Positions 54,916 to 64,000 of a stretch of 64,000 nucleotides of DNA are shown here, piece after piece; the stretch's first letter is position 1; every line of letters begins with the position of its first letter. The stretch comes from Cryphonectria parasitica EP155 (taxonomy: Eukaryota > Ascomycota > Sordariomycetes > Diaporthales > Cryphonectriaceae). The position numbers and the translations under genes were made by a program. The notes below the pieces were generated by a model that made no database searches, had not been told where the DNA came from, and worked only from the letters and a program-made list of their open reading frames with translations. The stretch spans positions 6,014,001 through 6,078,000 of the forward strand of contig NW_024468909.1 in NCBI RefSeq assembly GCF_011745365.1. Direction: 5' to 3'.

Positions 54916-56310
54916 ATGGTTATGGCAGTTACCCTCGTCGATACAATCACACCTGTCGATTACATCAACAGTCGAATCTTTACTTCTGCCATCAAGTCTG
55001 TCAAAGGCAATCATGGCGGTACAATATTCGATCATGACAACAACAATCACTACCGTGGCCATGTCTCGCCCAAGCATCTGATCGGCGAGGCCTTGCGCCA
55101 GCGCGTGGAGAAGATTGATCACGAGGACTGCGAGCCCGGCGAGGAGGATACCTTTTTCGTGGCGGACCTCGGCGAGGTGTACCGGCAGCACATGCGGTGG
55201 AAGCTCAACCTTCCGCGCGTCAAGCCCTTCTACGCTGTCAAGTGCAACCCGGACCCCCAGCTGCTGCGCCTCCTGGCCAGCCTGGGCACTGGCTTCGACT
55301 GCGCCTCCAAGACCGAGATCGAGCAGGTCCTCCAGATGGGCGTCAGCCCCGAGCGCATCATCTACGCCCAGCCCTGCAAGACCAACTCGTACGTCCGCTA
55401 CGTCGCCAACCAGGGTGTTCGCCAGATGACCTTTGACAACGCCGACGAGCTCCACAAGATCGCCAAGCTCTACCCCGATGCCGAGCTGTTCCTGCGCATC
55501 CACACGGACGACTCGTCCAGCCTCTGCCGCCTCAGCCTGAAGTTCGGCGCGTCCATGGACATGACGGAGGGCCTGCTGCAGACGGCGCACGAGCTGGGCC
55601 TGAAGGTGGTCGGGGTCAGCTTCCACGTCGGATCTGGGGCTTCTGACCCTGGGGCTTTCCTCAAGGCGGTCCAGGACGCCCATGCTGTCTTCCAGCAGGG
55701 CACCGCGTACGGCTTTGACATGAAGACCCTGGATGTCGGCGGTGGCTTCTGCAGCGATGAGAGCTTCGAGGAGATGGCGGGTGCCCTCCGGGCTGCCCTG
55801 GACGAGTACTTCCCGGCGCACTCGGGCATCCACCTGATTGCGGAGCCTGGTCGCTTCTACGCGTCGACCGCCTTCACCCTTGCCTGCAACATCATTGCCC
55901 GCCGCACTGTCGAGAACCAACCCGGGGGCGACAACAACAGCTACATGGTGTACGTCAACGACGGCGTCTACGGCAACTTCAGCAGCATCATGTTTGATCA
56001 CCAGCACCCGGTGGCCAACATCCTGCGCGCCGGGGGCCAGACGTACTACAACACCAAAGTTGCCAAGCCTGTCACATCTGACGGCACCGAGTACAGCATC
56101 TGGGGCCCGACCTGCGACGGCATCGACCGCATCAGCGAGAGCACCCGCTTCGACAAGACCCTGGATGTCGGCGACTGGCTGTACTTTGAGGACATGGGAG
56201 CGTACACCAAGTGCTCTGCCACTCGTTTCAATGGGTTCTCTGACAGCCACGATGTCATCTACGTCTGCAGCGAGCCAGGTGCCCTGGCTGTCATGGACGG
56301 CGGCATCTAA
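54916..56310 (+). CDS. Ornithine decarboxylase (polyamine synthesis)
   Basis: A single exon encodes 464 residues from ATG 54916 (a second ATG at 54922). The PLP enzyme converts ornithine to putrescine, the first committed step of polyamine synthesis, in the cytosol as a homodimer. Hallmarks are the PLP-binding Lys109 in PFYAVKCNPDP, the LDVGGGF phosphate-binding glycines, the AEPGR(F) motif, SFHVGSGA, and the active-site Cys in WGPTCDGID with the dimer-interface Asp. It corresponds to N. crassa spe-1 and yeast SPE1. An extensive antisense reading frame here is a by-product of codon bias. Regulation is probably by polyamines through the leader and, in other systems, by antizyme-mediated degradation; no antizyme is seen in the window. 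Confidence 0.95.
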   Translation: MVMAVTLVDTITPVDYINSRIFTSAIKSVKGNHGGTIFDHDNNNHYRGHVSPKHLIGEALRQRVEKIDHEDCEPGEEDTFFVADLGEVYRQHMRWKLNLPRVKPFYAVKCNPDPQLLRLLASLGTGFDCASKTEIEQVLQMGVSPERIIYAQPCKTNSYVRYVANQGVRQMTFDNADELHKIAKLYPDAELFLRIHTDDSSSLCRLSLKFGASMDMTEGLLQTAHELGLKVVGVSFHVGSGASDPGAFLKAVQDAHAVFQQGTAYGFDMKTLDVGGGFCSDESFEEMAGALRAALDEYFPAHSGIHLIAEPGRFYASTAFTLACNIIARRTVENQPGGDNNSYMVYVNDGVYGNFSSIMFDHQHPVANILRAGGQTYYNTKVAKPVTSDGTEYSIWGPTCDGIDRISESTRFDKTLDVGDWLYFEDMGAYTKCSATRFNGFSDSHDVIYVCSEPGALAVMDGGI

Positions 56311-57195
56311 GGCAGATGGATGTTGTTGGATTGCGTGCGTGTTATCTTGCTGGTGTAGAAGGAGGAGTAGAGAGATATGGGAGGATGTTGATAAAAGTTG
56401 CAATGTTTTCTGTCTCCTTTTTCCTTTTCCTTGACCAGATATTGCTGTCTACAAAAATAAAAATAAAAATCCAGGGTGGTACATTGGTGTACAGAGTGAA
56501 GAGGGGTATCAGAAGGTGTAGATTTAAATCGAGGGTTAGATGGGGTTCTATTCTCAATACACATAGTTCACATTTGGATTAACCTCGGGTCTTTTTCAGT
56601 ATCTTGCCTCGTATCAAGTCCCCTCATCGTCTTGCTGGCTACGAAGTCATTACCGTAAAAGGATGTTGGCAATGTGGCCCAGAAGCCGCTGACGCAAGCT
56701 CCACAGCAGACAGCTCATCGTTCCCTCTCCCGGAGCAGGAGCAGCGCAGAGAGATGCCTCGGCTTGGATCCCTCCAAACCACACTCACCCCCCGCATTCT
56801 CAAAGGCCGGGGTAGAATTAAAGTATTGCAACTCCAACGGCCATGTCTACCATTATGATACTCTCGTCTCGGTTTCTCCTTTTTCTTTCTTCTTTTCAAT
56901 GTTTATCTTTTTTATATCTTGAAGAACAACAACTACATAAGACATTATCCATCACCACAAGTTTGTCCATGAAGGATCTATTCTTTAATATTGTACCCTG
57001 TATCAACAAGTCCTGCTACACTTGAGTAACTGAACCGACCTGCTTTGTCTCTCCACCATTTTGTATTGGTACCTCGTCAAAGTAGCCTCTTGCTGGCCAC
57101 GCCCCATATCAAGACAATAATTAAGCAAGAAGAAGAGAGAGAGAGAGAGAGAGAGGGAGAAAAGAAAAGAGAGCAAAAGAAAAGCAGCCAGAACC

Positions 57196-57237
<42 letters not shown>
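56311..57237. other. Intergenic with GA and AC microsatellites abutting the next gene
   Basis: ODC 3' flank then the promoter and leader of the nitronate monooxygenase gene. A GA tract lies at about 57134-57154, and an AC tract at 57200-57237 ends directly at the start codon. Nothing else recognised. Confidence 0.6.
57200..57237 (+). repeat. (AC)19 microsatellite immediately before a start codon
   Basis: An uninterrupted AC tract ends at the ATG of the nitronate monooxygenase gene, so it is in the leader. Confidence 0.95.
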
Positions 57238-57239
<2 letters not shown>

Positions 57240-58314
57240 GTCTCCACCACCACAACAAGGCCCCATCACGACCCCTCTCACCACACTCCTGAGCATCGCC
57301 CACCCGATCCTCCTCGCCGGCATGGCACGCACCTCAGGAGGCCGCCTCGCAGCCGCCGTGTCCAACGCAGGCGGGCTGGGGGTGATCGGCGGCTTCATGT
57401 ACACGCCCGAGCAGCTCCGCGAGATCATCGCCGAGATGAAGGCCAACTGGGCCTCGGCCGACCTGCCCTTTGGCGTGGACCTGGCCCTGCCCCAGGTGGG
57501 CGGGTCCGCGCGCGCCACCAACCACGACTACACGGGCGGGCGCCTCGACGAGCTGGTCGACATCACCATCGAGAGCGGCGCGCGCCTCTTTGTCAGCGCC
57601 GTCGGGGTCCCGCCGCGCGCCGTCGTCGAGAGGCTGCACGCCGCCGGCATCTACGTCATGAACATGGTCGGCCACCCGCGGCACGCCGTCAAGGCGCTCG
57701 ACGTCGGCGTCGACATCCTCTGCGCCCAGGGCGGCGAGGGCGGCGGCCACACGGGCGCCATCGCCAGCAGCGTGCTCATCCCGGCCGTCGTGGACGTGGC
57801 GCGCCGGTATCGCCCTGCGATGCTGGGCGGGTCGCAGACGGCGCTGGTGGTGGCGGCGGGCGGCATTGCGGACGGGCGCGGCCTGGCGGCGGCGCTGATG
57901 CAGGGGGCTGTCGGCGCGTGGGTCGGCACGCGGTTTGTGGCCAGTGTCGAGGCCGGCTGCAGCGAGGAGCACAAGAAGGAGGTCGTCAGCTGTGACTTTG
58001 ACGGCACGGACCGGACGCTGGTGCTCTCGGGCAGGCCGCTGCGCATGAAGGTGAATGAGTACATCCGGCGCTGGCACGAGAAGCCCGACCGCATCAGGGA
58101 GCTGTGCGACCGCGGCGTGGTGCCTATTGAGTATGATATCGAGGAGGGTAATGATGTGGACCTGCCGCACCTGATGGGCCAGGTCGCCGGGAGCATACAA
58201 AAGGTGCAGCCGGCTGGGGAGATTGTGGCCGACATGGTGAAGGAGGCCGAGGGCATGTTGAAGCTGGCTGGGCAGTATCTGGGGGAGGGAGGGGGCAAGA
58301 AGAGTAGGTTGTGA
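57238..58314 (+). CDS. Nitronate monooxygenase (2-nitropropane dioxygenase-type), FMN dependent
   Basis: One exon, 358 residues. The family oxidises nitronates such as propionate 3-nitronate (a mitochondrial poison made by some plants and fungi) with FMN in a TIM-barrel fold; the role is detoxification. Motifs seen are the N-terminal HPILLAGMARTSGGRLAAAVSNAGGLG, the ALPQVGGSA region, the GGEGGGHTG segment with the conserved catalytic-type His, and a C-terminal phosphate-binding AAGGIADGRG followed by GAVGAWVGTRF. A very GC-rich third codon position gives long antisense frames. The start is ATG 57238, right after the AC tract; no better ATG is nearby. The substrate is not proven from sequence. 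Confidence 0.9.
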
Positions 58315-58505
58315 TGGAAGGGGGATTTGTTTGGTGTGACCTTGATCACAATACCTTTTCATATCCAAGATATAAAGCACTTTTGGATTTCTCAAAAGTA
58401 TCGTAATGACAAAACATAACGGTCAAACTAGAGGAAACAACATGCAATGCATAGAAAACATTCTTTAAAGACGGGAGAAGAGGCCACCCGACACAGCTGG
58501 TTTCT

Positions 58506-59917
58506 TTATTTCTTTCTGAATCTACCCTGAAGCCAGCACCGATACATCTTCAGCCGGCGAGCGCGGTTCACCAGCATCCGACGATCAACGCCAAGGTCCT
58601 CTATATCAAAAAGAGGCCCCGCCTCCTGAGCAACATCTGTCTCTTGGGCCTTATCCTCGGCAGTTTCGCCCTCCTGGGATTTGTCGCCGGTCCAGATGGA
58701 CGCCAGCTCGTCCTTCTCGAAGAAATAGACACGTGTGCCGTCGCCACGGATGTAGAAGTTGTCCTCGAGGTAGCGACCTTTCCTGAACCTGACCTGTGCG
58801 AGGTCCCCCCTTCCATAGTCGCGGAAGCAGACCTCGCCGCCGGGCTTGAGTACTCGGTGCACATTCTCGACGGCCTTCTTCCACTGCAGCGGCGACAGCG
58901 CAGAGAAGATGAAGATGAGGAGCGCCACGTCCACAGAACCCTCTTCCAGGCCGGGCGGGAGCTCGTCGGACGCGATATCCCACACGTCGGCCTGCATGTG
59001 CTTGGTGTCATAGCTTTCGTGAGAGCGCATGACCTCGACGGCCTTCTTGGAGAAGTCACAGGCATGGATCTTGAGCTGAGGGTTCTTGTTCTGCGCTAGG
59101 ATGGGAAACGCCGTGTTGCCGGCACCAGCGCCTATCTCTAGGAGTGTGACAGGGCCGGCGTCCTCACTGATTACCTTGCCGAGCACGGGAAACTCCTGCT
59201 GAAGCCACTTGCGGTTCTTGAAGAAGTTGGCGGTATTGTTCTTGTAGAACAGATTCCACCACTTGGCAGGGTCCGAGTTGAATCGATCTATTTTGTAAAG
59301 GTCAGCCAGTGTGTACAGAGCTGATGTGTGTGTGTGTGCGCGTGAACAGAAATAGGTTCAAGAGACAAAAGGCAGATCAGATGGGAGCGAAAGACTAAAA
59401 AATACAAAGTAGTCATCATGAAATCAGATGAACTATGCTATGTTATGTAAATCATCACATGGAGCCTTGCATGCGCAGATGCGCAGTGCGATGTCAAGAA
59501 AGAAGGAGGGGATATGTGTGTGTGTGTGTACATACGCTTGTCAAAATCAGACACGGGAGACTGGCGCTGCATCTCGTACTGCTGTTCAGCGTACTCCTTG
59601 TAAGCATCGTCAGTCTCCACGTGGTCCCAGGCATTGAACTCGAACGGGTCATCGCCGTCCTCGAGGTAGCGCGAGCCAAACTGAAAAGGATCGGTCCTCT
59701 TCTGGTTGTACTGGGGATCGTGAGAGCGGTGGGCAGGCACAGTGTCGCTGCTGCTGGGAATGATTTCTAGTGACGAGACAGCTGCTGCGAGCTTCTCCTC
59801 CTCAGCATGAGCCCTAACCTGAGGCTCTGCTTGGGGATCAGCCTGCGCTGCTGAAGGAGGTGAGGCCACTGGAGGAGGGGCAGCCTCTGCTGCGACCTCT
59901 GTCGGTGCTGCCATCAT
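58506..59917 (-). CDS. TRM140: tRNA N3-methylcytidine methyltransferase, Trm140/METTL2-6-8 type
   Basis: Two exons on the minus strand: 59917-59536 and 59287-58506 encode 387 residues across a 248-bp intron (GTATGT donor) that contains AC/GT repeats. Family enzymes methylate C32 in the anticodon loop of Ser and Thr tRNAs. After a disordered Ala/Pro-rich start come the conserved DPFEFNAWDHVETDD (in yeast Trm140-like proteins this part precedes the methyltransferase) and FNSDPAKWWNLFYKNNTANFF. The SAM-binding motif I is LLEIGAGAGNT, followed by HACDFSKKAVEVM, the FIFSALSPLQW segment and the LKPGG and RDYGRGD motifs. ATG codons at 59917 and 59914 are adjacent. It is divergent from COQ10. The gene name is by family resemblance; whether Ser-tRNA, Thr-tRNA or both is not clear. 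Confidence 0.88.
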
Positions 59918-60400
59918 CTCCTCGCTGTTGCCGAGAGTACGATTTTTTGGTAATGCCCAGATCAGTCCATAGATTCAATACTCTCTTGGTGATTGTGGGG
60001 ATGAGAGACCCGACGCTGACGCCAACACAGCATTGCTGTGAGAAAGATACAGGCAACGCGTGGGAAAAGAAAGGTCGAGAGGAAAACGGAAGTGGAAAAT
60101 TTCAAGCTACTGGCTTTTTTCTTGTAGCGAAGTCCAGGCGCTGATTAGATTTCGGATGTGGCTTGAGTAGTATTCTAGAACCCCTGACCTAGCCAATGTG
60201 TGGCTTGTGAACACGGCTCAAGAGCGGGTCGAGCTGTAGCCGAAATCGGAACCGACAAAACGACGTCAAAGTCCCGAGACTGACCATTTTCCAAAGTCCA
60301 ACTTCTTTCTTCTTGCCTAAGGAATCACAGACCAGGCCGTCATGATCTCTTCATAACACCACACACCTCTTACCCAAACCTCCCTTACCTCCTCAGAATA
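59918..60400. promoter_or_regulatory. Shared divergent promoter of the tRNA methyltransferase and COQ10
   Basis: 483 bp between two start codons on opposite strands. Ordinary composition; C-rich just before the COQ10 ATG (60355-60395). No specific site claimed. Confidence 0.5.
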
Positions 60401-61123
60401 ATGGCGACAAGAGACCCACTACGCCCAATAGCCAGCCTCCTAAGGCACACCCGCCCACTCATCCGAGCCTCCCTCCCAGCCGCCCTCCACCACCACCACC
60501 CCCGCCGCCCAAGCCGCCGAACCTTCCTCAACGCCCTCCTCCAGTCCGACCAGCCCCTGGCCATCAACGTCACGCGCACGCTTCCCTACCCGCGCGAGAG
60601 GCTCTACGACCTCATCGCCGACGTCGACTCGTACTCCCAGTTCCTGCCGTACTGCCAGCACAGCCGCGTGACGGCATGGTCTCGGCCGGACGACACAGCA
60701 GCAGCAATAGCAGACCCGCAGCACAGGCAGCGGCGGTGGCCAGTCGAGGGCGAGCTGACCATCGGCTTCGGACCCGTGACGCAGTCCTACACAAGCAGGA
60801 TCGTCTGCGTGCCGGGGCGGAGCGTCGAGGCGCTGAGCGGGAAGGACGAGCCCGAGGTGGCGCGCAAGGACGGCGAGGGGAAGAACCCGTTCAAGAGGCT
60901 GGTGACCAAGTGGACGGTCGAGGATGCGCCGGTGCCCAGGGCAGCTGGTGGTAAGCCGGGAGAGGACGGGGAGGCGTGGACCAAGGTTGATCTGGACCTG
61001 AGCATGCGGCTGGAGGACCCGCTGGTCCAGGTTATGCTGTCCAAGGTGGTGGACGAGTCGGCTGCCAAGATGATTGATGCCTTTGAGCAGCGGGCGAGGC
61101 AGCTGTTTGGCTCGGCGCGGTGA
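60401..61123 (+). CDS. COQ10: COQ10 ubiquinone-binding START-domain protein
   Basis: One exon, 240 residues. COQ10 binds coenzyme Q in the mitochondrial inner membrane/matrix and is needed for its use in respiration. The first about 45 residues are rich in Arg, His and Leu without acidic clusters, fitting a targeting peptide (RRTFLNALL near 39-47). The START/polyketide-cyclase-like fold follows: TRTLPYPRERLYDLIADVDSYSQFLPYC, the LTIGFGPVTQSYTSRI strands, and a C-terminal helix (VMLSKVVDESAAKMIDAFEQRA). Low-complexity Lys/Asp/Gly insertions occur between the last strands, making it longer than yeast Coq10. The family is confident. Confidence 0.92.
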   Translation: MATRDPLRPIASLLRHTRPLIRASLPAALHHHHPRRPSRRTFLNALLQSDQPLAINVTRTLPYPRERLYDLIADVDSYSQFLPYCQHSRVTAWSRPDDTAAAIADPQHRQRRWPVEGELTIGFGPVTQSYTSRIVCVPGRSVEALSGKDEPEVARKDGEGKNPFKRLVTKWTVEDAPVPRAAGGKPGEDGEAWTKVDLDLSMRLEDPLVQVMLSKVVDESAAKMIDAFEQRARQLFGSAR

Positions 61124-62298
61124 TGCAGACGTATACAGTCGTGTCTCTTGCTTTGATGGCCGGGGGATCTATACTTGCCTTCGTTGGAAAGGGAAATAGA
61201 GAATGGCATGTTCTTGGGCTATAATATAAAAAAGGCTTCTGGCCGCTACGGGAACATAAATTGTAATATTATGCGTTGAGAAAGAGAAATATAGGATTAT
61301 CCATCACTTGATCAACCACATTTGCACAAGACTCTGCACCTGTACATTACTACCAGACCCATGAATCATCAAATTCACATTTCGGAATTTCATCCTCTTC
61401 TCTCGAATATCTCTCATCAAAACAGAGAGTACACGGGCCGTGGTAAAGTATGACCCAGCTAGGATCAACAACACTCTATACACGTCGTTGTAAGCAGCTG
61501 GGGTCGGTGATAGATTTAATCCCAAAACCTCGTCTACACACATCAAGAACCCAACTTCAGAGCGAGACCGTCCAAATTGTATTAGACTGGTCCGAGAAGC
61601 ATGATGGGTAGTCCTCTCCCTCCTCTCCCTCTAACTTGTGTGCACGAGCACAGAACCCACTTCCCAATAGCATGCCCACCCTTTCCTCTCCTTGTCTGCC
61701 CGTCACGATGCCCTGCGTCCCAGCAACATAAAGTCAGGAAGAGTATTTGTTCCTCCAACCTTGGAAGAGCGTTCTTCCACAGACCTGTATCTGTTTGATT
61801 GGTGATGCTGAGAAGAGAGGGTGCGAGAAAAGGTAGCTACCCAGCTCCCTCTTTTCTTCTTCTGTTCTTCTTATTTTCTTATTTTTTTTCTCCTCATTTT
61901 GTTTCAACACATTTATTTCATCTCTCATCCTATAATCATCTCATCATCTCATCACGTCTTTCCATCAATGCATATACTCCCCCGCTGCCTTCTTCTCAAG
62001 AGCTTGCTACTCGAGAAGAACCCAAAGAAAATGAGAGGAGAAACATAACAAGGAAACAACAACAACGAAAGATGCACAAAAGCGAAAAGGTATCGTTGTA
62101 GAAGGAAAAAAAAAGACCAATTAGAACAGACACCCGCCCCCCTCCTTTTCCCCCCTTTCCGCCACACAAAAGGAATGAAGAAGAAGAAAAAACCATTCTA
62201 GGTTCAACGTTTCCTATAATTATGTTAGCCAACAGTGCAAGACATACGTTCTGATGTAAAGAAGAAAATGGGGGTGCAGTGAAAGGGATGACGACAAC
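61124..62298. other. Intergenic between COQ10 and the convergent coiled-coil gene
   Basis: About 1.2 kb shared by two 3' ends, with T/TC-rich DNA at 61850-61900. Short open frames on both strands are not credible as genes. Confidence 0.5.
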
Positions 62299-64000
62299 TC
62301 ACTTCTTGGAAGATTTCCTGGCCGGCGCACCGCCTCCAAACCAGCTCATAGCCTTCTTCTTCCGATCCCCCGATTTGCCCCTCTTGCCCTCGCGTCCGAC
62401 ATCCACAATGTCCACCCCGCCATGTCCCGGCCTCGGCCCAGGCTGGCCATACACGGCGAACCGTGCCCCGTCTGGAGGGACAGGTGGCCTCTGCTCCGCC
62501 ATGCCGGGCATGTTCATACCGGTAGCCATGCGCGGCGGGGCCTGCTGCGGACCGTAGCGGTGTGCACCACCGCCTGCAGCGGCAGCCTGGGCCTGCCGGC
62601 GGAGCATGTTATGAATAAAGGCCTGCCGCTGCTCTGGTGGGATGTTGGGGGGAATGTGCATGGCGGCCTCGGGGAAGCCATGTCCTCGGGCGCCGCCGTG
62701 TCCGCGGGCGTGGCCTCGCAGGGGGTGTTGCTGCAAGGGCCACATCTTCATGGTGATCTGCCAGCCCGGCTGGATGGTTGTGTCCCAAATCTCCTTGAGG
62801 ATGAGTTCTCCCTCGGGCCCCTCTAGATCGTAGTGACCCTCGTGGACGTGTGGGCCGAGATCGTCAATGTGTTCGAAGGCTTGGTAGATGAGGCGCTCCA
62901 TTGTCTTTGAAGAGTAAAAGATTTCTGTTAGAGGAACTGATGTATTGTGAAGGAGGAGGAGAAAAAAAAAAGGGAGGGGTGAAGGGCAAGGGGAGGAAGG
63001 ATGATACGTACCGGCCACTTGGAGGCCAGGCGGAAGGGGAAGCTGTATTTCCTCCCTACAGCATCCTTGAACTTGACGGGCTCCTTTTCTTGCTCGCCGC
63101 CGGGCGCCTTTTCCGCGGCGGCCTTCTCCTCGGCCTCTTTTGCCTCGGCCAGGATCCTCTTCCTCATCTCCTCGTCGTCTCTTTTCTTCTGCTCTTCTGC
63201 AGCCGCGGCAGCCTCGGCAGCAAGGCGCGCCTCGTCGGCGAACCGGAGCTTGGCGGCAGCCTCGGCCTTGGCCTGGTCCTCGGCGGCCTTCTTCTCCTCA
63301 GCCATCTTGGCCTCATACTCCTCGATGGCCTTCTGCTTGGCCTCCTTCTCGGCGAGCTCCTTGCGGGCCTTGTCCTCGGCGGCTTTGGCTTCGGCGGCGA
63401 TCCTGGCCTCCTCAGCAGCCTTCTGGTCCGCCAGCAGCTTCTCCTTGGTCTGGGTCTCGATAAGCAGGCGCTGCTTCTCCAGCTCCAGCTTGCGCTCCTC
63501 CTCGGCGGCCTTGGCGGCCTCGTACTTTTCGCGGGCGTCGCGCTCGGCCTTCTCCAGCGCCAGCGCGTGTTCCCTCTGCCGCTTCTCCTCTTCGCGCCTC
63601 TCGTGCTCGATGCGCTCGCGCTCCTCGCGGGCGGCCTGGGCCTTCAGCTCAGCCTCCACCCTGCGGCGTTCCTCCTCGACCTTGCGTGCCTCCTCGAGCC
63701 GCTCCAGGGCTGCCGCCTCGGCCGCGATCCGCGCCACCTCGATCTCCTTCTTGGCAACCTCCTGCGCCTCTCGCATCGCCTCCATGCGGTCCTTAAACTG
63801 CCTCTCGGCGTCCTCGCGGATCTTCTTCTCCATCTCAGCCTGCCGCTGGGCCTCGTCTGCCTTGGCCCTGTCCAGCTGCAGCTGCTGGAGCTGCATCTTC
63901 ATCCTCTCGAACTCGGGATCGGGCCTCCGGTCTTCAGGCTCTGGCGTCTTGGGGGCGCCGACTGTGGTGGCAGGCGGGGCTGCAGGCGGGTTTGAGTACA
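62299..64000 (-). CDS. Coiled-coil protein with a ubiquitin-like domain (5' truncated by window edge)
   Basis: Two visible minus-strand exons: from the window edge (64000) to 63012, and 62904-62299, separated by a 107-bp intron (GTACGT donor, TTCAAAG acceptor, phase 0). The frame remains open at 64000, so the start is outside. About 530 residues are visible. The first about 300 form a long, highly charged helix (Ala/Glu/Lys/Arg-rich, with EEARKVEEERRRVE-like heptads). A compact domain straddles the intron: VKFKDAVGRKYSFPFRLASKWP then TMERLIYQAF, HVHEGHYDLEGP and ILKEIWDTTIQPGW. This is the ubiquitin-like domain seen in large fungal proteins of unknown role. The Pro/Gly/Met-rich tail ends in basic residues (KKKAMSWFGGG, RKSSKK). 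Confidence 0.82.

Noticed and set aside
54856..56403. A 515-codon antisense frame over ornithine decarboxylase
   Set aside because: It mirrors the GC-rich third codon position of the real gene and shows no family features; ODC is complete and conserved on the other strand.
57334..58395. A 353-codon antisense frame over the nitronate monooxygenase gene
   Set aside because: Same codon-bias shadow; low-complexity His/Arg/Ala sequence with no domain.

Overview
This window is nuclear DNA from a filamentous ascomycete (Pezizomycotina, most likely a Sordariomycete). The evidence is single-gene transcription units, short spliceosomal introns (about 53 to 283 bp, GTANGT-like donors, CTGAC/CTAAC branch points), a HET-domain gene, a 1:1 set of eukaryotic housekeeping orthologues (CAND1, SEC22, Elongator ELP5, CYM1, ODC, COQ10, SNRNP27, taxilin), CT-rich promoters, many microsatellites, and one AT-rich island whose repeat arms differ in a RIP-like C-to-T/G-to-A pattern. 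About 25 protein genes are present. Exon-intron structures were rebuilt by hand from splice sites, reading-frame phase and family conservation. No rRNA, tRNA or CRISPR array was recognised.

Layout. 1-9.7 kb: the 3' end of a Ser/Pro-rich probable regulator, a Dnf3-type P4-ATPase flippase behind an overlapping upstream ORF, and a small ten-cysteine protein. 9.7-13.8 kb: an AT-rich accessory island with a 0.68 kb inverted-repeat element just upstream of a two-exon HET-domain gene. 14-25.3 kb: a PAQR/Izh membrane receptor, CAND1, a secreted S10 serine carboxypeptidase, and a DUF1275 membrane protein split by an apparent one-base frameshift. 26-35 kb: tightly packed housekeeping genes on alternating strands (SNRNP27, ELP5, an ASXH/DEUBAD protein, SEC22, and an unrecognised Zn/poly-Gln protein). 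35.8-36.2 kb: a possible SINE-like element. 36.4-48.1 kb: five minus-strand genes (CLPTM1 family, two unrecognised proteins, an aldo/keto reductase, taxilin). 49-64 kb: CYM1, ornithine decarboxylase with a long leader, a nitronate monooxygenase, a Trm140/METTL-type tRNA methyltransferase, COQ10, and the 3' part of a coiled-coil protein with a ubiquitin-like domain.

How the genes relate. There is no biosynthetic cluster or operon-like pathway. Most genes serve unrelated core functions: lipid asymmetry, SCF exchange, splicing, tRNA modification, ER-Golgi traffic, mitochondrial proteolysis, ubiquinone handling and polyamine synthesis. Several sit in divergent pairs with short shared promoters (SNRNP27/ELP5, the methyltransferase/COQ10). 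The least explained material is the HET island with its hairpin element, the 35.85-36.23 kb element, the DUF1275 frameshift, recurrent 13-16 bp G/C homopolymers in introns and flanks, and two upstream ORFs.
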